Positions 1 through 8,822 of a DNA stretch of 64,000 nt are shown here, in pieces. Location of the stretch: contig JAIRYQ010000002.1 in the NCBI GenBank assembly GCA_031267715.1, positions 62,001-126,000 of the forward strand, written 5' to 3'. Position 1 is the stretch's first letter. Each line of letters starts with the position of its first letter. A program made the position numbers and the translations under genes. The notes beneath the pieces are model-generated. The model ran no database searches, was not told where the DNA came from, and saw only the letters and a program-made list of their open reading frames with translations. The stretch is from Candidatus Endomicrobiellum glyptotermitis. Its GTDB lineage: Bacteria > Elusimicrobiota > Endomicrobiia > Endomicrobiales > Endomicrobiaceae.

Positions 1-465
1 GATTATGATATTATTATCTGTGGGAAGCAAGCATTAGACGGTGATACTGCGCAGGTTGGTCCTGGAATTGCGGAAATGCTTAACATACCTCATGTAGCCT
101 GTGTAAAAAAAATAGAACTAGTTGACGATAAGTCTATTAGAGTAGAAAGAGTAATGGAAGATGGGTACAACTTAATAGAAAGTCCGATCCCAACCCTTCT
201 GACAGTTGCAAAAGAAATAAACATTCCAAGAATGCCTTCTCTTAGAGGCAAAATGTTTTCAAAAAAAGCGTTTATTAAGATTCTTGATGCCGTTACCATA
301 GGTGCGGATACTAAAAAAACAGGTCTTAATGGATCTCCTACGCGAGTTATAAAAACCTTTACACCTCCACCCACCAAAAGAAATTGTGGAGAGAAAATTA
401 GCGGTGCCGCAAAAGAGGTTGCAATTGCTTTAGTTGAAAGACTGTCTAAATTAGGAATAATTTAA
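1..465 (+). CDS. etfB: Electron transfer flavoprotein beta subunit (5' end outside window)
   Basis: The reading frame is open from base 1, so the true start lies upstream; 154 C-terminal codons are present. The segment GKQALDGDTAQVGPGIAEM (from about codon 7) is the nucleotide-binding signature of EtfB, and the tail with GLNGSPTRVIKTFTPP is also typical of the family. EtfB pairs with EtfA to form a cytoplasmic FAD/AMP-binding electron carrier linked to acyl-CoA or other dehydrogenases. etfA follows 147 bases downstream on the same strand, so the two are probably co-transcribed. The dehydrogenase partner is not in the window. Confidence 0.93.
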   Translation, partial: DYDIIICGKQALDGDTAQVGPGIAEMLNIPHVACVKKIELVDDKSIRVERVMEDGYNLIESPIPTLLTVAKEINIPRMPSLRGKMFSKKAFIKILDAVTIGADTKKTGLNGSPTRVIKTFTPPPTKRNCGEKISGAAKEVAIALVERLSKLGII

Positions 466-612
466 CAAAGCAATCGTAATTTATAGTAGCGAATTAATAA
501 TAAATTGTCTGATTTGGCGTGTCCTCGCTAAGTTTTGAGAAAAAAAAGCATGTCTGAGTTTGTCTGCTTTTGAATACTTTAGATTCCAAACTTTGCCTGG
601 GGAGTTATCTAA

Positions 613-1842
613 ATGAAAGATAGTATAAGAGTATTGGTTGACAAGTGTGTTGGTTGTAAAATGTGCGAAAGTAATTGCCATTTTGGTGCAATTTCAATGC
701 TTGAGAGGCCAGAGCATAATAAGAAACTTAAGCTTGCAGTCATAGATTTAAATAAATGTGCGTATTGTGGATTGTGTGTTCGTATCTGCAAGTTTGATGC
801 AATAGAGCAAAAAAAATGTGAACTACAAATTGAAATTGATAAAAGCTTGTATAGAGGTGTATGGGTTTATGTAGAACAGAGATGTGGCAAGATATCAAAT
901 ATTGTATACGAGCTCTTAAATGAGGGCCAGAAGCTTGCGACGGAACTCAGGACGTTTTTAGGTGCTGTTTTAATAGGTAGTGATATTAAGTCAAAAGCTC
1001 AAGAGTTAATAGATAGAGGAGCAAATAAAGTTTATGTTTGTGATGACCCTATTTTTACTGAGTTTCAAGACGATCCTTATGTTAGTATTTTAATTAAGCT
1101 TATAGAAAAAGAAAAACCTGAAATTATTTTGATGGGAGCAACGAATATAGGACGTTCGTTTGCATCGAGGGTTGCGGCAAGGATTCATACGGGTCTCACT
1201 GCGGAATGTACTTCATTAGAAATAGATACTGTAACAAAAAATCTTCAACAAACAAGACCGGCCTTTGGCGGAAATATCATGGCAACTATTTTAACTCCAA
1301 ACCACCGACCACAAATGGCTACGGTGAGGTATAAGGTTTTTAAAGAAGCTAAAATAGAAGTGGGGCGAAAGGGAGAGATTGTTGAATATAAAGTAGATAC
1401 ACAAACTTTGTTAAATAGAACAAAATTTGTGGGTTTTATCAAAGATACTGCTAATGTTACTAATCTCAGTGATGCGAATATTATTGTGTCTGTTGGAAGG
1501 GGATTGGGTAAATCAGAAGGACTTGAACTCATCATGGGGCTTGCCGAGTGTTTGGGTGCTGCTATAGGTGCTTCAAGGGCGGCTATTGATTTGGGTTGGA
1601 TATCGGATATGCACCAAATAGGACAAACTGGGAGAACTGTAACTCCAAAAGTTTACATTGCTTGTGGAATTTCTGGGCAGATTCAACATATGGTAGGAGT
1701 GAACTCATCTGACATTATTATTGCAATCAATAAAGATGCAAGTTGTCCTATGATGCAGATTGCGTCTTATGCTCTGGAGGGTGATTTATATGAAATTATT
1801 CCAAACATAATAAAGGAGATAAAATTGGCCAGGTCTGTTTAA
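613..1842 (+). CDS. etfA: Electron transfer flavoprotein alpha subunit with N-terminal ferredoxin domain
   Basis: 409 residues. The N-terminus carries two CxxCxxCxxxC motifs (C12, C15, C18, C22 and C49, C52, C55, C59), a bacterial 2[4Fe-4S] ferredoxin-like module. The rest is a standard EtfA; the C-terminal FAD domain shows VSVGRGLGK, GASRAAIDLGW and the GQTGRTVTPKVYIACGISG stretch. The alpha subunit holds FAD and forms a heterodimer with EtfB. Ferredoxin-fused EtfA is known from anaerobes, where it occurs in Etf complexes tied to electron bifurcation or confurcation, so an anaerobic role is likely; bifurcation itself is inferred. The start is supported by GGGGAG at 599-604, eight bases before the ATG. 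Confidence 0.93.
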   Translation: MKDSIRVLVDKCVGCKMCESNCHFGAISMLERPEHNKKLKLAVIDLNKCAYCGLCVRICKFDAIEQKKCELQIEIDKSLYRGVWVYVEQRCGKISNIVYELLNEGQKLATELRTFLGAVLIGSDIKSKAQELIDRGANKVYVCDDPIFTEFQDDPYVSILIKLIEKEKPEIILMGATNIGRSFASRVAARIHTGLTAECTSLEIDTVTKNLQQTRPAFGGNIMATILTPNHRPQMATVRYKVFKEAKIEVGRKGEIVEYKVDTQTLLNRTKFVGFIKDTANVTNLSDANIIVSVGRGLGKSEGLELIMGLAECLGAAIGASRAAIDLGWISDMHQIGQTGRTVTPKVYIACGISGQIQHMVGVNSSDIIIAINKDASCPMMQIASYALEGDLYEIIPNIIKEIKLARSV

Positions 1843-2341
1843 AATTTATAGATAAATAAGATTCTGATTAGGATTTATAGTTCTAAAGTTCTAAAAGTGT
1901 GGGCTTATCCGACGTGTAAAAAAGCGTGGTCAATTGTGTGTTTGCCTACGATTTCACAAATTCTCCTTGAAAGCAGATTCTGTTTTTCTGTTAGCATAAG
2001 TTTTTGAATGACTAGGGCAAAGTATGTGCAAGTCGCAGGTGAACTAAGTTTTGTTGTGGATGAATATTGTTAATCTAACTTTTTTTTGGTGATCAGTGTG
2101 CTGGTGTAATCCTATCTGTACGTTGAGGTATGCGTCACAAAGGGTCTCTTATTATATATAATAGTAGAGTGTTCTGCTGTCGTTTTTTTAAGAGAGAGCT
2201 CTCTCCTCCGTGCTTACATCACCTTTCTGTGTGTGTGGTCGGTTTTAGAAGTTCGTATAATTAGTAGGTTTTGATTTTTGTTATAGAAGATTGTTGTGAA
2301 GTAATTGAGAGTTATCAAGGTGATTGAGATTGGGGTCATAT
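1843..2341. other. Non-coding gap with two palindromes and a minus-strand coding relic
   Basis: No intact gene. On the minus strand about 56 codons from roughly 2072 down to a stop at 1905 are open without a good start; the peptide contains FALVIQKLMLTEKQ and CEIVGKHTIDHAF, which looks protein-like but is not recognised, and is probably a gene remnant. Two perfect palindromes follow: TATTATATATAATA (2150-2163), flanked by CTCT and AGAG, and GAGAGAGCTCTCTC (2192-2205). Neither has a T-run that would make a convincing terminator. Confidence 0.5.
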
Positions 2342-3322
2342 ATGCTGAAAGTTTTGGTTACAGGTGCAAATGGTTTTGTTGGAAGTCATGTTGTTGAAGC
2401 ATTGCTTGAGGCAAAACACTATGTTGTATGTCCTTTAAGGAAAACAGCAGACTTGAAATGGATAAGAGGTTTGTATCTAGACTGTAAATACGGTGATTTA
2501 AGTGATAAAGATTTTTTGAAAAAAATTGTTAAAGATGTAGATATTATTATTCATTGTGCTGGTGTTGTGCGTGCGATGATTAAGGATGAGTATTTTAAGA
2601 TAAATGTAAAAATTACTAAAGATTTGTGTAAGACAGTTTTAAAAATAAATCCCGGATTAAAAAAATTTGTATTTATTTCTTCGCAAGCTGCTATGGGGCC
2701 ATCAATGTCGGCTGACTTTAGAAAACTAACAGATAAAGAGTGTCCAATTTCAGATTATGGTTTAAGTAAACTTGTAGCGGAAAGAGAGGTAAAAAAGGTT
2801 TTGTTTGGGAAGGTGTTATATACTATATTAAGACCAGCTGCCATTTATGGACCAAGGGACAATGATATATTTATATTTTTTAAATTAGTGCATAAACACT
2901 TGAGGCCTGTAACGTTAATGAAAAAACTGTTACAGTTGGCCTATGTGAAAGATGTGGCAAGTTGCGCTATAGATTGTTTGGAAAATATAAAAACCAACAA
3001 TAATTGTTATTATCTTGCCGATACCACTGCATATACGTGGTCGGATATAGGCAAGATTATATCTTTTTCTGCTGATGTAAAAACAGTCCCCATTATTATT
3101 CCGGACTTTGTTTTTAGGTTTGTTGGAGTAACAATGGAATTTTTATCTTATTTTACCAGAAAACCTGCGTTATTAAATAGCCAGAAAGTCAATGAGATAC
3201 TTAGAGAATATTGGACAGGAGATACCGGACCTTCCAAAAGAGATTTGAATGTTAATTTTACGTCTCTAGAAGTCGGTTCTAAAATAACATACAGCTGGTA
3301 TTTAAACAATAAATTTTTTTGA
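2342..3322 (+). CDS. Extended short-chain dehydrogenase (NAD-dependent epimerase family), possible ceramide reductase
   Basis: 326 residues from ATG 2342; an in-frame TTG at 2324 would add six residues but has no better ribosome site. The Rossmann motif TGANGFVGS is at about residues 7-15, a catalytic serine stretch FISSQAAMG lies mid-protein, and the YxxxK pair is seen in SDYGLSKLVAE. This is an extended SDR acting on an NAD(P)-linked oxidoreduction. The next two genes are a serine palmitoyltransferase-like enzyme and a YghO-like acyltransferase. In Caulobacter-type bacterial ceramide synthesis an SDR of this class (CerR) reduces the keto group, so that role is the best inference; a sugar-nucleotide epimerase is the alternative. 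Confidence 0.8.
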   Translation: MLKVLVTGANGFVGSHVVEALLEAKHYVVCPLRKTADLKWIRGLYLDCKYGDLSDKDFLKKIVKDVDIIIHCAGVVRAMIKDEYFKINVKITKDLCKTVLKINPGLKKFVFISSQAAMGPSMSADFRKLTDKECPISDYGLSKLVAEREVKKVLFGKVLYTILRPAAIYGPRDNDIFIFFKLVHKHLRPVTLMKKLLQLAYVKDVASCAIDCLENIKTNNNCYYLADTTAYTWSDIGKIISFSADVKTVPIIIPDFVFRFVGVTMEFLSYFTRKPALLNSQKVNEILREYWTGDTGPSKRDLNVNFTSLEVGSKITYSWYLNNKFF

Positions 3323-3350
3323 ATATTTTGTTAGGTTGAAAGGGTGAAAA

Positions 3351-4538
3351 ATGGGATCTGATGTTTTTGAGAAATGTTTTAATTTTAAAGCTGCAAACGA
3401 TCTTAGAATAAAAGGTTTTTATCCTTATTTTCACAAAGTTGGATCTGTACAGGGGCCGGAAGTTATGGTTGATGGTGAAAAAAAAGTAGTCGTTTGTTCC
3501 AATAATTATCTTGGACTTGCAAATCACCCCAAGGTTATTGAGGCTTCTATAGCTGCCATGAAAAAATATGGAACCTCTTGTACAGGCTCTAGGTTTCTCA
3601 ATGGCACTAACGATTTACATGAAAAAGTTGAAAGAAAATTTGCGAAATTTGTAAGTAAAGAAGAAGCTATTCTTTTTACAACTGGACATCATTCAAATTT
3701 AGGAGCCATATCAAGTTTAGTAGGAAGAAATGAGATTTTAATTACGGATAAATTAGATCATGCTTCAATTATAGACGGTTGTCATTTATCTTTTGGTGAA
3801 ATGGTAAGATTTAGACACAATGACATGTTTGATCTTGAAAGGCAAATTGTTAGATATAAAGGGAAGGGTATATTGATTGTAGTTGATGGAGTTTTTAGTA
3901 TGGAGGGTGATATTGCGAATTTGCCAGAAATTTTAAGACTTGCAAAGAAATACACAGTGAGGGTATTTGTTGATGAGGCTCATTCTTTAGGTGTAATAGG
4001 AGAGACTGGGAAAGGAATTGGAGAGTACTTTAACATAGGAGACGATATTGATGTGTTGATGGCTACGGCTTCTAAATCTTTGGCCTCCATTGGTGGTTTT
4101 ATTGCTAGTAAAGCTGAGGTTGTTGACTATATTAGGCACAATGCGAGAACAATGATTTTTACAGCAAGTCTTCCTCCAGCCTGTGTTGGGGCTATAGATG
4201 CTGCTCTAGATTTAGTTGTTGCTGAACCTGAGCGAAGAGCAAGACTTATGAAAATTTCTAAGAAAATGAAATCAGCTTTTCAAGCCATGGGATATGATAC
4301 AGGTCATTCACAATCTCCTGTTATACCCTTATTCGTCGGAAGTGACTTGATTGCTTTTAAGATGTGGAGAATGCTTTTTGATGAAGGAGTTTTTGCTTCA
4401 CCTGTTGTTACGCCTGCAGTACAGGAAGGACGTTCTATAATTAGAACGAGCTATATGGCTACTCACTCCGATGATAACTTAGATTTTATTCTTGAAAAAT
4501 TTGAAAAAGTTGGCAAACAGTTTAATATACTAGCTTAA
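3351..4538 (+). CDS. Alpha-oxoamine synthase, probable serine palmitoyltransferase
   Basis: 395 residues, a PLP-dependent fold type I enzyme that condenses an amino acid with an acyl thioester. Seen: NNYLGLANHP near 51-60, TGSRFLNGT at 79-86, LDHASIIDG at 135-143, VDEAHSLG with D208 and H211, and the Schiff-base lysine K242 in SKSLASIGGF. The length matches serine palmitoyltransferase, 2-amino-3-ketobutyrate CoA ligase and BioF, which cannot be separated by motif alone. The flanking SDR and YghO-like acyltransferase favour serine palmitoyltransferase; no biotin or threonine catabolism genes are nearby. AAAGGGTG precedes the ATG. The gene starts 28 bases after the SDR gene. Confidence 0.85.
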   Translation: MGSDVFEKCFNFKAANDLRIKGFYPYFHKVGSVQGPEVMVDGEKKVVVCSNNYLGLANHPKVIEASIAAMKKYGTSCTGSRFLNGTNDLHEKVERKFAKFVSKEEAILFTTGHHSNLGAISSLVGRNEILITDKLDHASIIDGCHLSFGEMVRFRHNDMFDLERQIVRYKGKGILIVVDGVFSMEGDIANLPEILRLAKKYTVRVFVDEAHSLGVIGETGKGIGEYFNIGDDIDVLMATASKSLASIGGFIASKAEVVDYIRHNARTMIFTASLPPACVGAIDAALDLVVAEPERRARLMKISKKMKSAFQAMGYDTGHSQSPVIPLFVGSDLIAFKMWRMLFDEGVFASPVVTPAVQEGRSIIRTSYMATHSDDNLDFILEKFEKVGKQFNILA

Positions 4539-4602
4539 GTGCACATAATACTTTATAGAGGACTTATTGGTTAGTGATTAAGGAGAGATGTGTGAGAGGG
4601 GG

Positions 4603-4608
4603 TATAAT
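4603..4608 (+). promoter_or_regulatory. Possible -10 box giving a leaderless transcript
   Basis: A perfect TATAAT ends seven bases before ATG 4616. No clear -35 hexamer is present at 16-18 bases, so the assignment rests on the -10 match and the absence of a ribosome site. Confidence 0.35.
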
Positions 4609-4615
4609 AGTATAA

Positions 4616-5731
4616 ATGAAGGTAGTTAGGGTAGATACTAAAAAGCAGTTTAAAGAGTTCATTCATTTACCTTGGAGAATTTATTCAAAAAATTGTCAGT
4701 GGGTTCCACCGTTGATTTCAAGTATTGTAGGTGTTCTTTCGGAAGATAAAAATCCTTTTTGGGTACATGCACAAAAACAACTTTTTTTAGCCTATAATGA
4801 CAATAATGATGTTGTTGGTAGAATTGCGGCGATAATAGATCATAATTATATAAAATTCCAAAATGACAAATCTGGCTTTTTCGGTTTTTTTGAATGTTTC
4901 GATGATATTGAAGTGGCGGAAGTTCTTTTTTCTGCAGTGAAGGATTGGCTCAAAGGACAAAATATACACAAAATGATGGGGCCTATGAACCCATCGACAA
5001 ATGATGAGTGCGGGTTTTTATTAGAGGGATTCGATCTACCGCCGAGTATTATGATGGTTTATACTCCTCAATACTACTTGCGACTTGCTGAACGATGTGG
5101 TCTTAGAAAGATAAAGGAACTTTATGCTTATGACATGGATATTATAGAAGGTTCAAAAGTTCGCAGCAGACTTGAAAGAGCTGTAACGATAGTAAAAAGG
5201 AAGCTTCCAATGTTAGAAATAAAAACTATGCAAAAAAAATCGTTTGAGAAATATTTAGAAGATGTGATATCTATATATAATCGTGCATGGGAAAAAAATT
5301 GGGGTTTTGTTCCTTGGAGCAATGAAGAGTTTATTGAAATTGCCTCAAAGTTAAAGATGTTTATGGATCCGGAAATGGTAATGATGGCGACAATAGCAGA
5401 TTTTCCTGTTGGAATGCTTATTTCCTTACCTGATTATAACCAGGTTTTAAAAAAACTTAACGGCAAGTTTTTTCCTTTTGGAATCTTAAAATTTTTATAT
5501 TATAGAAAGAAAATAGATAGCTTGAGACTTATGATCATGGGTGTTTTGAAAGAATATAGACATAAAGGTATTGAAGCTGTTATGTATGAAGAAGGTCTAA
5601 GAAATGCAGTTAAGAATGGCTATAAACACTGTGAACTTTCATGGGTGCTTGATGATAATATAATGACGCAACGTACCGCCGAGATGATGAATGGTAAAAT
5701 GTATAAGAAGTATGCTGTATATTGTACTTAG
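4616..5731 (+). CDS. YghO-like N-acyltransferase (GNAT fold), candidate bacterial ceramide synthase
   Basis: 371 residues. The N-terminus VDTKKQFKEFIHLPWRIY, the WVPPL segment, KMMGPMNPSTNDECGFLLEGF in mid-protein and LMIMGVLKEYRHKGIEAVMYE near the C-terminus fit the YghO-like family of large GNAT-fold proteins. In Caulobacter a protein of this type (bCerS) N-acylates a sphingoid base; I infer that role from the two preceding genes. The start is fixed by an in-frame stop just upstream (4613-4615). No Shine-Dalgarno sits at normal spacing. Instead TATAAT at 4603-4608 lies seven bases before the ATG, suggesting a leaderless mRNA or separate transcription from the preceding gene. Confidence 0.72.
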   Translation: MKVVRVDTKKQFKEFIHLPWRIYSKNCQWVPPLISSIVGVLSEDKNPFWVHAQKQLFLAYNDNNDVVGRIAAIIDHNYIKFQNDKSGFFGFFECFDDIEVAEVLFSAVKDWLKGQNIHKMMGPMNPSTNDECGFLLEGFDLPPSIMMVYTPQYYLRLAERCGLRKIKELYAYDMDIIEGSKVRSRLERAVTIVKRKLPMLEIKTMQKKSFEKYLEDVISIYNRAWEKNWGFVPWSNEEFIEIASKLKMFMDPEMVMMATIADFPVGMLISLPDYNQVLKKLNGKFFPFGILKFLYYRKKIDSLRLMIMGVLKEYRHKGIEAVMYEEGLRNAVKNGYKHCELSWVLDDNIMTQRTAEMMNGKMYKKYAVYCT

Positions 5732-7420
5732 TATATGTAGTAATTAAAATTTCGGGCATTTTTTAACCAGCTTGTTGTGTAAATAGTTAATTATTCATGT
5801 CTTTTAGTTATTGTAGTAAAGTAATCTTTATATATATCATTTTCTTAAAAGAAATAAGGGAATATAAAAATAAAATGTTAGGAGAAAAAAATCCTCATGC
5901 TGAGCAGAGTGTCAAAAAAATAAAGAGAGTAATGTACTTAAAAAATAGAAATAGGTGACTCTAAGTCATTAAGATGTAAGGGATATGTTTTCTAGATAGT
6001 GGCTTTAGGGATTGACGATTATTCGATGGATGGAACAGGGTAAAGTTGATTTTTAATTACGGCAAAACCTAATATAAATAAGGATTTGAGTAAAATAAAA
6101 ACACAAATGAGCGTTACTGAATAAAAATGATTCAACATGCGATGCAGTGTGAAGTTGAAATGGAATCAGAGTATAGAGCACTTGAAAAAGAGGTTTAAGT
6201 GAAGCGCTATAAAATTATAAATAGGGAGGGGGGATGGGAAAGTTTGCGGCTTAAAAATTAAGTATTTGGATAGTTCTTTCTTGATTGAGGTGCAGCATTT
6301 AGAGAATACTTATAAAGAAAAGAAGCAAATAATACAATTCGATAAAAGCAAGACTAATTTGAGCTTGAATCAAGAAAAAATTCAATTCGATTACAAATTT
6401 TGAAGCAGAACTTACAAATAAGGATAAAGGCACTACAATTACTTAAAGTTAAATAATAGAAAAAAAATAAATGAATCCTGTTTTTGTAAAAACAATAAAA
6501 AAAGTCTTTAATAGTGATTTTCTAAGTATAAGGATGTTCTTGCGTCTAAAGATGCTCGTATAGTTGCTTTAAAAGAGAGTTCGACCTAAAAGATCTTGTC
6601 AGATCATTTATAAGCGTGCTGTTGTGTTTTGGTGGTTTTGTGAGAGGGTCTCCCCCCATAAATAAAATTGATCGTTATTGATAAAAGTAAACATAAACTT
6701 GTCACATCCATTTTAGGAATAAAATTAAATTATTTTGTATACAAAATCTCAAAAAAAAAGCTGAGCATGGTATCAGGTTTTTAGAAAATAGTGTGGTTTA
6801 AGTAGGCTTTTGTTTATAATAATCATCAAAAAGATTTTTGGTCACTATAAAAGTGTCAGTATGAGGCTTCTTTTATTGGCGCTTTTTTCGAACTTGTAAA
6901 ATACTTCTTATATGCAACTAAAGTGCAGTAGATAGGTAAATATGGTCAAGGGAATCTCTTTGATGAAAGATGAAGTTCATGTTGAAAAGAAAAGAAATGA
7001 TATTAAAAATATTGTTGATGAGATGGATAGGCATAAAAAAGAAACAAGTAATAAAAATTTAGGGTCCGAATCTATTAATTAAAAATACTTAATTTTTGCG
7101 ATGAATTAAAAATTATTGAAGTTAAAATGTTGTATTTAGATAAGGTAGATACCTCGTTGGGATGATACTGACGTTGACAGGTACGCAATAGTATAATGAT
7201 TATGATTAGAGGAAATTTTTTGATAGAGTACAAGTTTTTTGTTATAACGCACAACAAGCGTATAATTAGGAATGGCAGGTGTTCTTTGTAGTGTTAACAA
7301 TGGAAGAAGTATTTTAAAATAATATCTATAAAAATTAATAAACAATATAATGTGGTTATGCAGTAGATGTTTTTTTAATTTATTCTTAAGAAAGTAGGTT
7401 GTTATAATCAGATAAAGTAT
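5732..7420. other. Long decayed intergenic region
   Basis: About 1.7 kb with no intact reading frame. It is rich in short frames broken by stops on the plus strand; the clearest relic (6127-7080) is listed separately. The rest is A/T-rich, and I see no RNA gene, insertion-sequence ends or terminator in it. Confidence 0.6.
6127..7080 (+). pseudogene. Decayed coiled-coil protein gene
   Basis: Several plus-strand fragments in different frames have charged, heptad-like composition: one of 23 codons from ATG 6127 containing EVEMESEYRALEKEV; one near 6279-6405 containing IEVQHLENTYKEKKQ and LNQEKIQFD; a short SKDARIVALKES near 6545; and a final one from about 6964 to a stop at 7080 containing DEVHVEKKRNDIKNIVDEMD. 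The shared Glu/Lys/Leu character and order suggest one former coiled-coil gene broken by frameshifts and stops. The family is not recognised; membership of a single gene is an inference. Confidence 0.4.
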
Positions 7421-7448
7421 TTGACAGAAAATAAAATTTTAGTATAAT
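7421..7448 (+). promoter_or_regulatory. Consensus sigma-70 promoter of the initiator tRNA
   Basis: A perfect -35 TTGACA (7421-7426) and a perfect -10 TATAAT (7443-7448) are separated by 16 bases. Transcription would start near 7455, about 30 bases before the tRNA. This is the best-matching promoter seen in the window, as expected for a highly expressed stable RNA. Confidence 0.8.
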
Positions 7449-7485
7449 CAATCGTACAAACACGAAAGTTAGAGAATTGTTTATT

Positions 7486-7559
<74 letters not shown>

Positions 7560-7573
7560 GTTTTGTTCGCTAC

Positions 7574-7609
7574 ATCCCCCTGGTGTACTTCGTGAGGTGG
7601 AAGGGGGAT
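7574..7609 (+). terminator. Hairpin downstream of tRNA-fMet, possible terminator
   Basis: An 8-bp stem ATCCCCCT (7574-7581) / AGGGGGAT (7602-7609) is followed about 14 bases later by a T-run (TTTTTT). The gap before the T-run is longer than in a textbook terminator, but position right after the tRNA makes this role likely. Confidence 0.45.
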
Positions 7610-7694
7610 TGGGGGTTGGTCCTTTTTTATTTAATCTAGTAGGTATTTAAAAGATGATTGTTATTTATCTAAAGTTTGGGCAGAGAAGCAGAAG

Positions 7695-8267
7695 ATGATA
7701 ATTGGTTTAACGGGTTTTTCTTGTTCAGGTAAGGATACGATTGCAGAGTATATCTCTAAGAAGTACGGATACATTCATTGTTCCTTGTCGAATATTATTA
7801 GAGAAATGATGAGAAAAGCAGGTGTTGAGCTCGCAAGGGAGAATTTTATAGTATTTGGAACCATATTGAGAGAAAAAAATGGAAATGGGGTCCTTGCAAA
7901 GAAAATTTTAGAAAAAATTGATTTAAACGGTAAATGTTGTGTAACTTCCATAAGACATACAGATGAAGTTAAAGAACTGAGGAGTAGAAAGGATTTTGTT
8001 TTAGTGAATATTGATTCCCCTCAATTATTGCGCTTTAAAAGAATGCAAAATAGAAAAAGGTTAGGGGATCCTGATAATTGGGAGAGGTTTGTTGAACTTG
8101 AAGATAAAGAGTCACAAATAGAAGGTTCAGGACAACAATTGAAGAGGACGGCCGATTTGGCCGATATTAATTTTGTTAATGATTCAAATGGTATAATGGC
8201 TCTTGAAGTTGCAGTTGATAGACTGTTAGTAAGTATTAAAAGTATTAAAAATGAGTTAGATATTTAG
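7695..8267 (+). CDS. P-loop nucleoside/nucleotide kinase-like protein
   Basis: 190 residues. A Walker A motif GFSCSGKDT lies at residues 7-15, followed by SLSNIIREMMRKAG and FGTILREKNGNGVLAKK, an arrangement reminiscent of the UPF0200/dephospho-CoA kinase-like branch of P-loop kinases. A later stretch, MQNRKRLGDPDNWERF, supplies the arginine-rich lid. In other bacteria a domain of this kind can be fused to a deoxycytidylate deaminase; a separate dCMP deaminase gene lies at 15964-16470, so a deoxynucleotide substrate is possible. The exact substrate cannot be read from sequence. It sits alone between tRNA genes. Confidence 0.65.
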   Translation: MIIGLTGFSCSGKDTIAEYISKKYGYIHCSLSNIIREMMRKAGVELARENFIVFGTILREKNGNGVLAKKILEKIDLNGKCCVTSIRHTDEVKELRSRKDFVLVNIDSPQLLRFKRMQNRKRLGDPDNWERFVELEDKESQIEGSGQQLKRTADLADINFVNDSNGIMALEVAVDRLLVSIKSIKNELDI

Positions 8268-8637
8268 TATTCTGTTGTTTATTGATAAAATTTAAGAAGG
8301 AAAAGAATTAATGTAATAGAATTAGTTGTAATAAAATAAGTACTTATAAAGAATAATAAAGTGGTATGTGCATTTAAAACCTTAATTATGGTCTTTTTGC
8401 GGATGTGGCTCTGTAGTAATATAAGGCCACGTATATAGAGAAAAAAGAAATGAAGAAAGAAGTTTGTTGTTGCTTGTTATTTTGTCAGATTATATGTTTA
8501 GAGTATAATTCACAAAGCGTCTTGCAATTGCGGTGGTGTTGTTTTTTTGTGTGATTTTGAATAAAAAATTGAATGGTAATGCCTTTGTAGTTTTATTCCT
8601 GTTGTTTGTAGGTCATAAATATATTAGTGTGTTTCGT
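8268..8637. other. Intergenic region upstream of tRNA-Cys
   Basis: No reading frame of interest. It holds a promoter-like pair at 8482-8509 and a 5-bp GTGGC/GCCAC inverted repeat near 8405-8432. About 130 bases separate the promoter from tRNA-Cys and hold no recognisable RNA. Confidence 0.5.
8482..8509 (+). promoter_or_regulatory. Putative promoter for the tRNA-Cys/tRNA-Val pair
   Basis: TTGTCA (8482-8487) and TATAAT (8504-8509) with a 16-base spacer. It is the best promoter match before the tRNA pair, though 128 bases upstream of tRNA-Cys. Confidence 0.5.
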
Positions 8638-8709
8638 GGTGCGGTACCCAAGTGGTAAGGGAGCAGTCTGCAAAACTGTTTTTCGCCGGTTCGATTCCGG
8701 CCCGCACCT
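8638..8709 (+). tRNA. tRNA-Cys (GCA)
   Basis: A 72-base cloverleaf. The acceptor stem GGTGCGG pairs with CCGCACC, the anticodon loop is CTGCAAA (anticodon GCA), the T-arm is GCCGG/CCGGC, and discriminator base 73 is T as required for Cys tRNAs. CCA is not encoded. Confidence 0.95.
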
Positions 8710-8729
8710 GCCCTGTGTGTTTAAATGAC

Positions 8730-8804
8730 GCCCGGTTAGCTCAGTTGGTTTAGAGTACTTTCTTGACATGGAAGGGGTCAGAAGTTCAAATCTTCTACCG
8801 GGCA
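8730..8804 (+). tRNA. tRNA-Val (GAC)
   Basis: A 75-base cloverleaf with acceptor GCCCGGT/ACCGGGC, anticodon loop TTGACAT (anticodon GAC), anticodon stem CTTTC/GGAAG with one T:G wobble, and discriminator A. It lies 20 bases after tRNA-Cys, so both probably come from one transcript. CCA is not encoded. Confidence 0.95.
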
Positions 8805-8822
8805 TTTATTTGAGAGTTGGTA

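Noticed and set aside
8593-8805. A 70-codon minus-strand open frame
   Set aside because: It lies across tRNA-Cys and tRNA-Val and is explained by their complementary strands.
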